Assembly: GCA_017417585.1 (NCBI GenBank)
Contig: JAFPYX010000074.1
Span: 1-50,448 of the forward strand
Source: Victivallales bacterium
GTDB lineage: Bacteria; Verrucomicrobiota; Lentisphaeria; Oligosphaerales; Oligosphaeraceae
DNA: 50,448 nt
Direction of reading: 5' to 3'
In this document: piece after piece, positions 32,816-41,711 of the stretch
How the letters are laid out: every line of letters begins with the position of its first letter
How positions within the stretch are numbered: position 1 is the first letter of the stretch
The notes under the pieces: model-generated
Told to the model about the DNA's origin: nothing
The model's database searches: none
What the model saw: the letters and a program-made list of their open reading frames with translations, nothing else
Position numbers and translations under genes: made by a program

Positions 32816-33706
32816 TTAGAGTTCGGCGAGGCTGACGGGTTTGCCGCCCTGGGCGCGGGAGCGACTGGCGGCTTCCAGGAAGGCGATGACCTCCACGCTT
32901 TCCTCAGGAGCGATGGGCGAGACACCGGTACGGAAGAACTCCGCCATGTTCCGGGAGAGCGTCTTCATGTAGGATTCCATTGTGCTGAGGGTGCCGACAT
33001 GCTGCGTCTTGTCCGTCAGGACGCGCGCACCGAACAGATAGGCACCTGGATGGTTTCCGATGCAGAGGCCGGTGCGCCCGTCTTTCCAGGCGCCAATCAG
33101 GAGTTCGGTTTCACTGCGGGAGATGGCTTCGACCGTCTGACAGCCTTGTCCAAGATAGGAATAGATGGTGTCGGCGGTGTGGATGCCGTACCAGAAGTAG
33201 TCGCGGTAGTCGGGGAGCAATGCCATCGGGCCGAATGCCTCGGCGGAACAGACCTTCTCGCCTGAGGGACAGAGGTCGGAGACACCGGGGGAATAGCGGA
33301 TGGAACTGGCAGTGAAGAATGGCACGCCAGTCTTCTTGGAGAGTTCATAGATGGCCTTGGCGGCGGTATAGGAGCAGGCCAGTGGCTTGTCGATGAAGAC
33401 GGGCTTGCCGAAGGCAACCAACTGCTCAAACTGCTCGAAGTGCTGAAGGCCGTCCACAGATTCGAGCAGATAGCCGTCCAGACCGTCTAGATCTCGGATG
33501 GAATCGACCATTTCAATGCCCCGTTCGACTAGTTCGGCGGTGTATTTTTCCACCCGATTGTAGCTGAACGAGGTGTTCTTGCTGCCACCGGGGAAGGCCT
33601 TCACCACCGGCATGTCCTGGATGTGGAAGGGGTGGGCGGGGTCGTTGAAGACTTTGGAGAGCTCGCTCACATGCGAGGTGTCGAGCCCAATCATTCCGAG
33701 TTGCAT
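32816..33706 (-). CDS. Gfo/Idh/MocA-family oxidoreductase, short variant
   Basis: 296 residues, with AGGA upstream of the ATG. The N-terminus QLGMIGLDTSHVSEL replaces the normal GxGxxG with GLDTSH, so NAD(P) binding may be altered. VFIDKPLA (about 107-114) is the family's EKP-type motif with Asp in place of Glu. HTADTIYSYLGQG corresponds to the conserved GxHxxD substrate/catalytic segment. It lacks part of the usual C-terminal beta-sheet and is shorter than typical members (330-380). Probably sugar or inositol dehydrogenase-like; it follows a canonical family member on the same strand at a distance of 63 bp. Confidence 0.8.
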   Translation of the reverse strand: MQLGMIGLDTSHVSELSKVFNDPAHPFHIQDMPVVKAFPGGSKNTSFSYNRVEKYTAELVERGIEMVDSIRDLDGLDGYLLESVDGLQHFEQFEQLVAFGKPVFIDKPLACSYTAAKAIYELSKKTGVPFFTASSIRYSPGVSDLCPSGEKVCSAEAFGPMALLPDYRDYFWYGIHTADTIYSYLGQGCQTVEAISRSETELLIGAWKDGRTGLCIGNHPGAYLFGARVLTDKTQHVGTLSTMESYMKTLSRNMAEFFRTGVSPIAPEESVEVIAFLEAASRSRAQGGKPVSLAEL

Positions 33707-33769
33707 GGTGGAAATCCTTTTGCTTGCAGAAATGCAAGATATAATTCTAAATTTGCAATTCTTTAATGG

Positions 33770-34837
33770 CTACGGTAGAGGGAAGTGCGGCAGGGGGTTC
33801 TGGAGATGCGCCTGCTCGTTGACGTAAATCTGGCGGCGGACCTGGTCGAGCTTGACGACACGCTCCTTGCCGTTCACAATGACATCGTAGAGGCTGTTGT
33901 AGTAGCGGCTGGCGATGTCGTTGAAGCCGTTCTGCTGCTCGATGGCGTTCTGCCACTCGAACTCCTGCCAGTTGAGCTTCTCGGAACAGTATTTGCGATG
34001 GTCGCTCCAGGGTTTCCAGAAGGGCTGCTTCGGCGCGGTGGCGGGGTCGAAGTACTTCCACTTCACGTAGCCGGCGCGAGCGGTGATGCCACCACAGGTG
34101 CCCTGGACGTTGATCTGGTCGCCCTGGGGGAAGGTGAGGAAACTGGAGGTCACAATCTCGATGTCCGGCTTGTCGTCGCCGTAGATGACGACGGATGCGT
34201 AGTTGTCGGCGTCTCCGCCGAGGCCGGCGTGCTCGGCCTTCATGCGTGCGAAGACCTTAGGGGTTCCTTCGCCGAAGAAGTCAATGGCCAGGTCAAGGGG
34301 GTGGGGGCCGGTGTTGAAGAGGTTGCCGGCTTTCATGTCCTGGCGGGTCTGCCAGTCCCATCGGCGTCCGAAGCCACTCCAGTTCAAACGGATGTTGATG
34401 ATTTTCCCAAGGACTCCAGAGGCGATGATCTCCTTGATTTTCTGGCAATGGAGATAGAAGCGGGAGTTCTGGAAGGGGAAGAATGCGCGGCCGGAGGCCT
34501 GGGAGGCGGCGAGGATGGCGTCAAATTCCGCGACGGTTGTGGCGGAGGGCTTCTCGCTCAACACCATATAGTCCTTCAGTCCAGCGAGGGTCGCCTCGAC
34601 ATGGAAGAGGCTCGGCGTGGCGTTTACGAAAAGGTCAAAGCCGCCGGCTGCAAGCAGTTCGCGGTAGTCACTGTACACCGGACACTTGCATTCCTCGGCT
34701 GCCTCGGCTCGGCGGTCTTCCAGCGCATCGGCCACGCCGACAATCTGGAAACGGGGGTCCTTGGAAATGGCGAGGCGGTGGATGTCACGCCCGCTACGGC
34801 CGTAGCCGGCCAGGCCGACTTTGATGACTTTGTCCAT
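33770..34837 (-). CDS. Gfo/Idh/MocA-family oxidoreductase
   Basis: 355 residues, start supported by AAGGA eight bases upstream. A canonical Rossmann loop GLAGYGRSGRDIH (9-21), VNATPSLFHVE, LSEKPSATT (catalytic Lys of the EKP motif) and NTGPHPLDLAIDFFG (the GxHxxD equivalent) are all in place. Expected reaction: NAD(P)-dependent oxidation or reduction of a sugar or cyclitol hydroxyl. Neighbouring members of this family in Lentisphaerota-type genomes often work on sugars released by secreted glycosidases; here a link to the FadL-like porin just upstream is possible but not shown. Confidence 0.88.
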   Translation of the reverse strand: MDKVIKVGLAGYGRSGRDIHRLAISKDPRFQIVGVADALEDRRAEAAEECKCPVYSDYRELLAAGGFDLFVNATPSLFHVEATLAGLKDYMVLSEKPSATTVAEFDAILAASQASGRAFFPFQNSRFYLHCQKIKEIIASGVLGKIINIRLNWSGFGRRWDWQTRQDMKAGNLFNTGPHPLDLAIDFFGEGTPKVFARMKAEHAGLGGDADNYASVVIYGDDKPDIEIVTSSFLTFPQGDQINVQGTCGGITARAGYVKWKYFDPATAPKQPFWKPWSDHRKYCSEKLNWQEFEWQNAIEQQNGFNDIASRYYNSLYDVIVNGKERVVKLDQVRRQIYVNEQAHLQNPLPHFPLP

Positions 34838-34938
34838 GGTGGATTCCTTGAATTAAATGAAAAGACTGCGAAGGGAAGAGGCATTGTCGGTTAATATAAA
34901 TTGCCGAAGGGAATTTGCGAAAAGGGGGGAGACGAAAA

Positions 34939-34962
34939 CGGCGGCGTACGAGTGCGCCGCCG
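34939..34962 (-). terminator. Intrinsic terminator of the FadL-like gene
   Basis: An 8-10-bp GC-rich stem (CGGCGGCG with CGCCGCCG, extended by T-G and A-T pairs) closes a four-base loop; read on the - strand it is followed by TTTTCG. It begins 30 bp beyond the porin gene's stop. Confidence 0.75.
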
Positions 34963-34991
34963 AGTTGTTATAGGGCGATAGGTTCTCTGCT

Positions 34992-36281
34992 TTAGAATTG
35001 GTATTTGATACCGGCGGAAACGAGATCGGTGTAGCCGGTGTACTTGCCTTTCATGGTTTTGCCGGAGATCGGCTCCTTCTGTTCAATGTGACTGGGTTCA
35101 AAGAAGATGTGGTTGTATCCAAAGTCCACGGTGAGATTCTCGTTCCATTTGTAGGAGAAACCGCAGCAGGCCCAGAAACGGTTGGAGTCCGGCATGGAGG
35201 TCGTCTTGTCGCTATGGACTGTCACGGTGCGTTCGTCGAAGGTGAAGCCGCAGCGCAGAGTCCATTTTTCGGTCAGCGCGTATTCTCCACCGAAGGAGAA
35301 ACGCCAGGAGTCATGCCATTCCATGCGATTGGCGACGTATTTCCCGGTGAGCGAACCCTTGTGGAATTTCACCGGCATGTCCTTGAGGGTGCTCCAGTCG
35401 GTCCAGGCGATATCGGCCATGAGCGTGAGCTTGTCAGTGACTTTATGCTGGATTCCAAGGGTGACGGACTGCGGCTGGTCCATGGAGATGCGGGCTCTGT
35501 CGTGATAGCTCGTGCCGCTAAGTCCCTGCATGTTGGCCAGCATTGCGGGGATATTGCTGATGCGTGCGTTGGCTTTCACATTATGCTGCATGGAGGAGCG
35601 GTAGCCCAGTCCGATGGTAGTGGCTTCAGTGGGCTTGTACATGATGCCTGCCGTGAAGCCAAAGGCCCATCCGTCGCCTTCCATTTTGAGGTGGGAGTCG
35701 CGTCCCGGAAGGTTGTAGGAGGCCATGACGTCCGTGGTATTGAGCTTCTGCTTCATGAGGACGTCGCAATACTGCGCTAAAACACCAATACCGATGGCCC
35801 ATTCGTCGGTGATGCGATAGGAGACGGAGGGCGCGATTTCCAGTACGGAAATGCTGGTTTCCGTGGAAAAATAGCGTCCAATCCAGTAGGCGTTATACTT
35901 GGTCGCGGTTCCTGAGGTGGCGGTCATGGCCACATTGAGGGAAAGTCCGTCGCCGATTGGATAGATTACGTCCAGGTTTGGAATAAAGCAGATGTTGACG
36001 ATGTCGCCGCTCTTGCCGCCCGTCAGCGTGGAGTCGTTGTCGTGGTATTTGACATCGCCGGTGAGGATATGCATTCCGGTCGCCAAAGACAAGGACTCAG
36101 CGCCTGCGCCTGCGGCGGGGTTGAAATACAGGGCCGAAGGGTCGCCCCAGGAGGCGGCCATGCCGGAAAGTCCTCGGCCTAAGCCAGAAACCGATTGTTC
36201 AAGGATGGCCAGACCGGCACCATAGGCATAAATGGCGGACAAGAGAAAGCCCAGCGATAAAACCACGGAAGTCTTTTTCAT
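34992..36281 (-). CDS. OmpP1/FadL/TodX-family outer-membrane protein
   Basis: 429 residues from ATG 36281, with GGAG seven bases upstream; an earlier in-frame ATG (36311) would spoil the signal peptide. Signal: KKTSVVLSLGFLLSAIYA-YGA. The mature protein starts with the N-terminal hatch features of FadL (GRGLSGMAASWGDPSALYFNPAAGAG: the DPSALYFNPA part is the NPA signature). The rest is a beta-barrel with alternating pattern (LGLGYRSSMQHNVKANARI, FSFGGEYALTEKWTLRCGFTFDE) and ends in YQF, the terminal aromatic residue needed for barrel assembly. Imports long-chain fatty acids or other hydrophobic compounds. Monocistronic: a terminator follows and a dyad operator precedes it. Confidence 0.9.
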   Translation of the reverse strand: MKKTSVVLSLGFLLSAIYAYGAGLAILEQSVSGLGRGLSGMAASWGDPSALYFNPAAGAGAESLSLATGMHILTGDVKYHDNDSTLTGGKSGDIVNICFIPNLDVIYPIGDGLSLNVAMTATSGTATKYNAYWIGRYFSTETSISVLEIAPSVSYRITDEWAIGIGVLAQYCDVLMKQKLNTTDVMASYNLPGRDSHLKMEGDGWAFGFTAGIMYKPTEATTIGLGYRSSMQHNVKANARISNIPAMLANMQGLSGTSYHDRARISMDQPQSVTLGIQHKVTDKLTLMADIAWTDWSTLKDMPVKFHKGSLTGKYVANRMEWHDSWRFSFGGEYALTEKWTLRCGFTFDERTVTVHSDKTTSMPDSNRFWACCGFSYKWNENLTVDFGYNHIFFEPSHIEQKEPISGKTMKGKYTGYTDLVSAGIKYQF

Positions 36282-36333
36282 GGAGTCTCCAAGCGTTGAA
36301 CCCAAAAACACGGCCCTCGGACGATTTCCCCCA

Positions 36334-36397
36334 CCGGAATTCCGGGGAGAGCGGGCGGCTGTGACACATATTTATGTTCTGTCACAGCAAATATAAT
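36334..36397 (-). promoter_or_regulatory. Promoter and dyad operator of the FadL-like gene
   Basis: GCTGTGACA (36358-36366) and TGTCACAGC (36380-36388) form a perfect 9-bp inverted repeat with a 13-bp AT-rich centre. On the - strand a TATTATATT -10-like tract (complement of 36389-36397) lies immediately upstream of the dyad, so a bound protein would block initiation; alternatively it is a leader stem-loop. A perfect 12-bp palindrome CCGGAATTCCGG (36334-36345) follows in the leader. The other part of the gap up to 36576 shows no gene. Confidence 0.55.
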
Positions 36398-36576
36398 AGC
36401 GTATGAACACAATTTTGCCATTGGCCATAGTGGAAAACATCATCTACTGGCGAGAAAAAGGGAAGTCATGATTCTTTGTGCCGTTTTTGGGAAAAAACGT
36501 GAATATGGCCAGTCATGATGGTTTCGCTACGTTTCGCGGGAGATTTTGGTGTCGTTGCAACGCCCGCAGTTTGGCT

Positions 36577-38451
36577 CTATTCTGCCGGGGCGAAGTTTCG
36601 GCTTCCATGGTAGAGGCGGAATTTGGCCGGCGGTCTGTATCTAGGCAATGGCGTCTCCGTATGAATGAATTCATAATTGACTTTTGTGCATTGGATTCCA
36701 CCGTGGAAGAATCCCCGGATGATTTCGGTTGAACCGAATTTGGGGTTCAAGGGGGTCACTTGGATCTGGCGAAGTTGATTCAAATTGTATTCGGGCGAGA
36801 CAGGGTCCCATGTCCAGTTGGCATACAGGGGGAATTTTTGGCTCAGCAGCCAGACTTCGGATTGCTCTGAAGGCAACTCAGCAGGGAGGTTCTGGATGTG
36901 GGTGACCGGCAAGCCGAGATAATACATCTGCCCATTCAATTGTTCGGCTATTGCCTCGGTGGTCTCCAAATAGACATGCGGGAGGTCGGTGAGTGTCTCG
37001 TTGTTATTCCGGCGAGTGGCAGGCCCTGGTTCACTGCCCGCAAGGTTGTCGGGTCGATTCTCCGTGATGTCAGGCAGGGCACCGAGCAATGCCTTCGCCG
37101 CATAGACACGGTCCGGCATCAAAAGATAATCGAGGGGGATTTTGAATCCGAGGTAGCATGTGAAAAAGCATCCGAAGGCACACCAGGCGAGTCGTCCGGC
37201 ATCGGTACCTTGTCGTGTCCTCCACAGCGTCAATCCGGCAACCGTGAGGAGCAGGATTTCCATGCCCCTGGCCAGCCGGGAGAGAGCAATCGGGGAAAGG
37301 ATGGGCGCCAGTTCGTGGGCGGGGGTGATCCGGATGGTACCCCAGTCCACAAGCATCCAGCCGCAGGCCAGCAGGAGCATTGCCGCTGCGGCGAGGTATC
37401 CTCCCCAGCGGGCGAGCCGATGGAAAAAGCGTGCATTGCGGTGCAGGACGATTTCGGAGTGGATGCCGATCAGCACTGCGACTGGGGCTAGCATGGGAAG
37501 CAGCAGCAGTGGGGACGTTCCAGGAAGGAGCCAGACTCCGAGGGAAGGCCAGAGCACGACCGCCCGAAGAAAGCCGCACAACGATCCCGCGGGCTCGAAT
37601 CTGCGTTGCGCCTCGCAGAACGGGGCCCAGGCCAGCAGTCCCCAGGGCAGCAGATAGCAGAAGACCTTGCATGGGAAGACCAGGAGATGATGGAAGAAGC
37701 CTTCGTCGCCAAAGCTCGTCATCGGCGAGGCGGCCTGTGCGCCTCCCCCAAAGATCGGCTGTTTCCCGAGGGTGAGCCACACGTATGCAATCAATGCGAA
37801 GGACAGGAACCAGAACAGATGGGCGGGCTGGAGCAGGCGTCGTTGAACCCTTGGAGGCATTCGGGTAAAGAGAAGTGGCAGATAGAAAAGCAGAACGCAT
37901 CGCATTCCGACGTTCATCAGGTCCAAAAAGACACAGGCCAGGGCCAGACACCAGGCAAGTGACCAGCGGTGGCGTTGCGGACCCAGGTTGTACCAGGTAA
38001 ACCATGCGCCCGTCATGAGCATTGCATGGAGAGTCTCCGTATGGGCACGATAGCCGACTCGGATCATGACGAAACTGGTCAGGACGGTCAGCGCGGCTGC
38101 CAACCCGGCTGGATCGCTCTTGTATCGCCTCGCCATTTTTCCCGCCAGCATGGTCAGTGCGAGTGCCGCCAGAGCGGAGGGGAGCCGTACGGTGAATGCG
38201 GTCGGTTCTCCGAACCAGGAGAAGATTGCCACCAGCCATGGATACAATGGGAAAATGACGCAGGGGCGGCCCTGAAATTGAAACTCGGCGGGAATGAAAT
38301 GGTGGTTTTGGATAATGTCCCGCGCGACGCCGGCGATAATGGCTTCGTCGCTGGCGCGCATCTCGACAAACGGGAGCACGGCCAGAAAAAGCATCCCCCA
38401 GAAAAAGAGGATTGGCAAGTGGCTTTTTAAGATGTCGCGTGTCTTGAGCAT
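36577..38451 (-). CDS. PMT/ArnT-family membrane glycosyltransferase (GT-C)
   Basis: 624 residues from ATG 38451 (an in-frame TTG at 38463 is possible). The first periplasmic loop carries the GT-C Asp-Glu pair: MRASDEAIIAGVARDI, and the sequence FPLYPWLVAIFSWFGEPTAFTVRLPSAL is typical of the PMT family (PF13231/PF02366). About ten to eleven helices follow. The C-terminal 200 residues are periplasmic and soluble. The family transfers a sugar from polyprenyl phosphate to lipid A, protein or glycan. It starts 36 bp downstream of the FAD-dependent oxidoreductase gene and probably shares its transcript. An ArnT-like role on lipid A would fit the LPS genes nearby but is not proven. Confidence 0.82.
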   Translation of the reverse strand: MLKTRDILKSHLPILFFWGMLFLAVLPFVEMRASDEAIIAGVARDIIQNHHFIPAEFQFQGRPCVIFPLYPWLVAIFSWFGEPTAFTVRLPSALAALALTMLAGKMARRYKSDPAGLAAALTVLTSFVMIRVGYRAHTETLHAMLMTGAWFTWYNLGPQRHRWSLAWCLALACVFLDLMNVGMRCVLLFYLPLLFTRMPPRVQRRLLQPAHLFWFLSFALIAYVWLTLGKQPIFGGGAQAASPMTSFGDEGFFHHLLVFPCKVFCYLLPWGLLAWAPFCEAQRRFEPAGSLCGFLRAVVLWPSLGVWLLPGTSPLLLLPMLAPVAVLIGIHSEIVLHRNARFFHRLARWGGYLAAAAMLLLACGWMLVDWGTIRITPAHELAPILSPIALSRLARGMEILLLTVAGLTLWRTRQGTDAGRLAWCAFGCFFTCYLGFKIPLDYLLMPDRVYAAKALLGALPDITENRPDNLAGSEPGPATRRNNNETLTDLPHVYLETTEAIAEQLNGQMYYLGLPVTHIQNLPAELPSEQSEVWLLSQKFPLYANWTWDPVSPEYNLNQLRQIQVTPLNPKFGSTEIIRGFFHGGIQCTKVNYEFIHTETPLPRYRPPAKFRLYHGSRNFAPAE

Positions 38452-38487
38452 CAGGAAGGACAATTCAGGCGGAACGGGCAGAAGCGA

Positions 38488-40674
38488 TCAATTTTGGCGC
38501 CGCAGTTTTTCGGCATAGACGGCGAAAAGGAGGCAGGGGGAATTCTGATAAGCCACTAGGCTGGCTTCGGCCAGTTCGGATTCCGGCTGGCAGGCTTTCA
38601 GTGCTCCCGCGACGTAAAGTTCCTTCAGTTGGGGAAGGGCGTCTTGAGCCGTGTGGGAAGAGGCATGCCCTGCGAAACCCGGCGTGGTCAGGATGCATTC
38701 CAGATGCGGGATGGCCTCTTTGCTTGGCCAGCGCTGAAGGTAGAGGCAGATGGCACGGAGGTGGCTGAAGGGCGAGGACGCATCTAGCTCCTGCAGCTTT
38801 TGCAGGAGCGCGGTGACGCCGCCGCCGATGATGCGCAGGGCCAGAATGGCGCGGTCCACGGGGGTGTTGACCGAAGGGGAGACTTCGTTCTCCCATTGGG
38901 AATGGAAGATGGTGTGTTTCAGCAAATCCCTTCCCGATGAGTCACCGAGGAATGCCAGGATTTCCGCGACAAGCAGGGAGGGATGGTGTTCAAAGGCCGC
39001 CTGGAGTTGCCGACGTGCACGGTCTGGCCTCTGGAAGATGGCGGCAGCTTGGTAGAGTGGAAGCCTGTCAGGGGTTAAAACCGCGCCGTTCTCGTCTTCG
39101 ACGACTGCCAATGCCGAGGCGGGCAGGATTCCTTCTTCGACAAGTCGTCGTTGAATGGGTGCCAAGGGGACTTCCCGCAAGGGGCGATTCTGGGCGGCCG
39201 CGGCCGCGGCGACGAGTCCTGTCGCATAGCCGAGATTCTGTATGTCGGCAGGATGGCACAAAACCGGTAGGGCATCCCAATGGGCGGAGAATCCCATGCC
39301 GGTGGTCAGGAGGCCGTCAAGTTTGAGGGGGAGCAGTGTCCGAAGTGGAATCCAAGCCTCCCAGTTTGTCGCCGAGGGAATCAGGCTCAGCAGCAGAGAG
39401 TGTGCGTCGGAACCGGTTGCCGTAAATGCGCCATGGGAAACCCCGATGGTGTCGCGATAGTGGCGTGAGAGAATGATGTCATGGGTCTGGATGGTCAGGT
39501 CGCCGACGATGCGGAAATGCTCACTGGGATGAATTTTTCCCTGTTCCCCTGGCGTGGAGCAGGCCTGAAGCCGCGTGTGCGTGACGTCCAGCGCATCATT
39601 CTCGCAGAAAGGGATTTCCTGGGTATAGGCATTGAGGCGTATGGTGCCAAGCGTAGCAGTGCCAGTTCCCTGGTTGGCCGGCTCGTCCGGAATCAGTATG
39701 GAGGCCGACGCGCCGGCCGCCATGGCAACCAGGGCGTTGCCCGTGGCATCGATGACCACCTTGGCGTGGACGATGCGAGGCCTTCCTGCCGAATCCAGCA
39801 AGAGCACTCCCGTGATCTGGCGCTTGCTGCGGAGCACGCCACCAAGTCGGGTATTCAAGTAGACTTCCACGCCGGCATTCCTTGCCGTGTCCAAAAGCCA
39901 CTTCTCCATCCTGCACTGCGCCATGCCGATTGCGCAGCGAAGGGCAAATCCCTTTCGCGTAGTGCCGGCGGAATGGTCTGGCAAGGTTGAGGAAATCGTA
40001 CCGCCGAGATGGTTTTGCGCTTCTGCGCAGATGACCTCGACGCCGGATTGGGCCGCGGCAATTGCGGCGGCGGCTCCGGAAGCGCCGCCGCCGACCACCA
40101 GCACCTCGGTGAATGACTCTTCGCCATGTTGGGGCAGCTCAAAGAATATGTCATGCGGCAAATGGTGATAGCGGGGGCTCTCATAATGCCACAGCAGCTC
40201 TTCCCGCATGGACGATGTGGCGGTGTAGGTCGGGGTGAAAAGTTTGCGCGAGGCATCGCCAGCGAAGGATTGGGCAGGAGGGACTTCCCCCATTGCGGGA
40301 AGAAAACCTTCATACGGAATGTCCTGGGGCAACTGGCCTTTCAGAATGCCTGGCATGGTTGAATCGACCGTTGTCTTGGCCTGAATGGCAAGATAGCCGC
40401 CACGGGAAAGGAAAACCCATCCGGCCACTCGGCGAGACTCGAAGAGCAATGGGGCCACCGGGAGCATCTCGAACAGGATTTCAGGAAGCTCCGCAAGAAG
40501 CTGCCGAAGGTGATCGGGATGTGCCTCGGACATGCCTGGCCAGGAGTCGCCGATGAAAGCCAGCGACACTTGATATCCCTGGTGCCGAAGCTTTCTGGCA
40601 TACTCCATGCCCTGGCGGTCATTGGCGACCACCAGGACATCCACGTGGTTGATTGTGGGCAATTGCAATGTCAT
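38488..40674 (-). CDS. FAD-dependent oxidoreductase with degenerate first Rossmann segment and HEAT-like tail
   Basis: 728 residues. Residues 11-40 (VDVLVVANDRQGMEYARKLR) look like a Rossmann start whose GxGxxG has decayed. A true FAD loop appears only at residue 191: VLVVGGGASGAAAAIAAAQSG, ending in an acidic EAQ and HLGGTIS, typical of the FAD_oxidored family (PF12831). VVIDATGNALVAMAAGA (about 305-320) is the second FAD contact. Residues 560-715 look like helical HEAT-type repeats (LVAEILAFLGD, AICLYLQRWPSKEAIPHL). No signal peptide is visible. The substrate is unknown. Divergent from kdsB across a 269-bp gap. Confidence 0.75.
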   Translation of the reverse strand: MTLQLPTINHVDVLVVANDRQGMEYARKLRHQGYQVSLAFIGDSWPGMSEAHPDHLRQLLAELPEILFEMLPVAPLLFESRRVAGWVFLSRGGYLAIQAKTTVDSTMPGILKGQLPQDIPYEGFLPAMGEVPPAQSFAGDASRKLFTPTYTATSSMREELLWHYESPRYHHLPHDIFFELPQHGEESFTEVLVVGGGASGAAAAIAAAQSGVEVICAEAQNHLGGTISSTLPDHSAGTTRKGFALRCAIGMAQCRMEKWLLDTARNAGVEVYLNTRLGGVLRSKRQITGVLLLDSAGRPRIVHAKVVIDATGNALVAMAAGASASILIPDEPANQGTGTATLGTIRLNAYTQEIPFCENDALDVTHTRLQACSTPGEQGKIHPSEHFRIVGDLTIQTHDIILSRHYRDTIGVSHGAFTATGSDAHSLLLSLIPSATNWEAWIPLRTLLPLKLDGLLTTGMGFSAHWDALPVLCHPADIQNLGYATGLVAAAAAAQNRPLREVPLAPIQRRLVEEGILPASALAVVEDENGAVLTPDRLPLYQAAAIFQRPDRARRQLQAAFEHHPSLLVAEILAFLGDSSGRDLLKHTIFHSQWENEVSPSVNTPVDRAILALRIIGGGVTALLQKLQELDASSPFSHLRAICLYLQRWPSKEAIPHLECILTTPGFAGHASSHTAQDALPQLKELYVAGALKACQPESELAEASLVAYQNSPCLLFAVYAEKLRRQN

Positions 40675-40943
40675 CTTCGCATTCTTCGCCGCCCGGTGGA
40701 AAGCTCGTGAATGATGAAAAAAGCCACTTGGCGGGCCATTTCCATAACATAAAGGATAATTCTGAAAGTTCCTCGAAAATGTTGCCTTTTTGAAGGACTT
40801 TTAACATAACCTCGTGGTATATTAAAGCTGGTTTCAAAAACTTGCCTGGCAAAAGCGGGCGAAGATGTCGATTTGCACCTCTCCGCGAAGACGCTGCCAT
40901 CATTTGTTTCTGGAACGGTTTTGCCTCAATACTCTTGCAATAC
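40675..40943. promoter_or_regulatory. 269-bp divergent region upstream of kdsB
   Basis: Separates the FAD oxidoreductase (leftward) from kdsB (rightward). On the + strand an extended -10 element TGGTATATT (40815-40823) is the best promoter signal, which would give a leader of about 115 nt. The right part (40844-40943) is open in the kdsB frame but lacks family similarity. No structured RNA was recognised. Confidence 0.4.
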
Positions 40944-41684
40944 ATGAAGACAGTCGCGATTATTCCGGCACGCTATGGAAGCACGCGCTTCCCCGCCAAA
41001 CCGCTGGCGCTTATCGCCGGCAAGCCGATGATTCAATGGACCTACGAGTCCACCTGCAAATGTCCCGATTTCGCAGAGGTGCTGGTGGCTACGGACGACG
41101 AGCGGATCCAGCAGGCGGTGCAGAACTTTGGAGGGAAGGCAGTGATGACAAGCGAGAGTTGCCGTTCGGGGACGGATCGCATCTGGGAGGCAATCCAGGG
41201 GCGGGAGGCCGACCTGGTTGTCAATGTCCAGGGGGATGAGCCGTTGATTCCGGCAAAGGTGCTGCATCAGCTGGTTGTCCGGATGAAAGAGTCCGGGGCA
41301 GACATGGGGACGGTCGCCGTGCCCTTTGGCATCTCCGGCAGGGATCCAATGGATCCAAACGCGGTCAAAGTGGTTCTGGATGCCAATAATTTTGCCTTGT
41401 ATTTCAGCCGTGCGCCAATACCATTCCAGCGCCAGGGGGGAGAATCCTGCGAACCATTGCTGCACTGGGGGCTGTATGCCTATACGCGTGCTTTCCTGGA
41501 GAGGTTTGTCGCCTGGCCGACAGGACGGCTCGAGGCATGCGAAAAACTCGAACAGCTTCGGGCGCTGGAAAATGGCGCGAGGATCTGCGTGCTGACCAGC
41601 ACGGAACGTACCGCCGATGTCGATGTGCCGGAAGATGTCGCACGGGTAGAGGAACTTTTGAAGAAATTGACAATCAGTAATTAA
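40944..41684 (+). CDS. kdsB: 3-deoxy-manno-octulosonate cytidylyltransferase
   Basis: 246 residues from ATG 40944, the usual length. The start is set by the canonical first strand VAIIPARYGSTRFPAKPLA with the CTP-binding loop. NVQGDEPLI holds the metal-binding Asp; the C-terminal segment RTADVDVPEDV supplies the second Asp-containing motif. It activates Kdo with CTP to CMP-Kdo for lipid A glycosylation in the cytoplasm. No good Shine-Dalgarno sequence. First gene of a rightward cluster with kdsA, kdsC, a giant LptCA-like gene, lptB and hpf. Confidence 0.96.
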   Translation: MKTVAIIPARYGSTRFPAKPLALIAGKPMIQWTYESTCKCPDFAEVLVATDDERIQQAVQNFGGKAVMTSESCRSGTDRIWEAIQGREADLVVNVQGDEPLIPAKVLHQLVVRMKESGADMGTVAVPFGISGRDPMDPNAVKVVLDANNFALYFSRAPIPFQRQGGESCEPLLHWGLYAYTRAFLERFVAWPTGRLEACEKLEQLRALENGARICVLTSTERTADVDVPEDVARVEELLKKLTISN

Positions 41685-41711
41685 AAATTAGTAAGATAGG
41701 GTGTTATTAAA

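Noticed and set aside
33785..34894. 369-codon open frame on the + strand opposite the Gfo/Idh/MocA gene
   Set aside because: Valine/leucine/glycine-rich shadow of a well-supported oxidoreductase gene.
36358..36388. Dyad considered as a CRP/FNR site
   Set aside because: The TGTGA and TCACA halves are 17 bp apart instead of 6, so it does not fit the CRP geometry.
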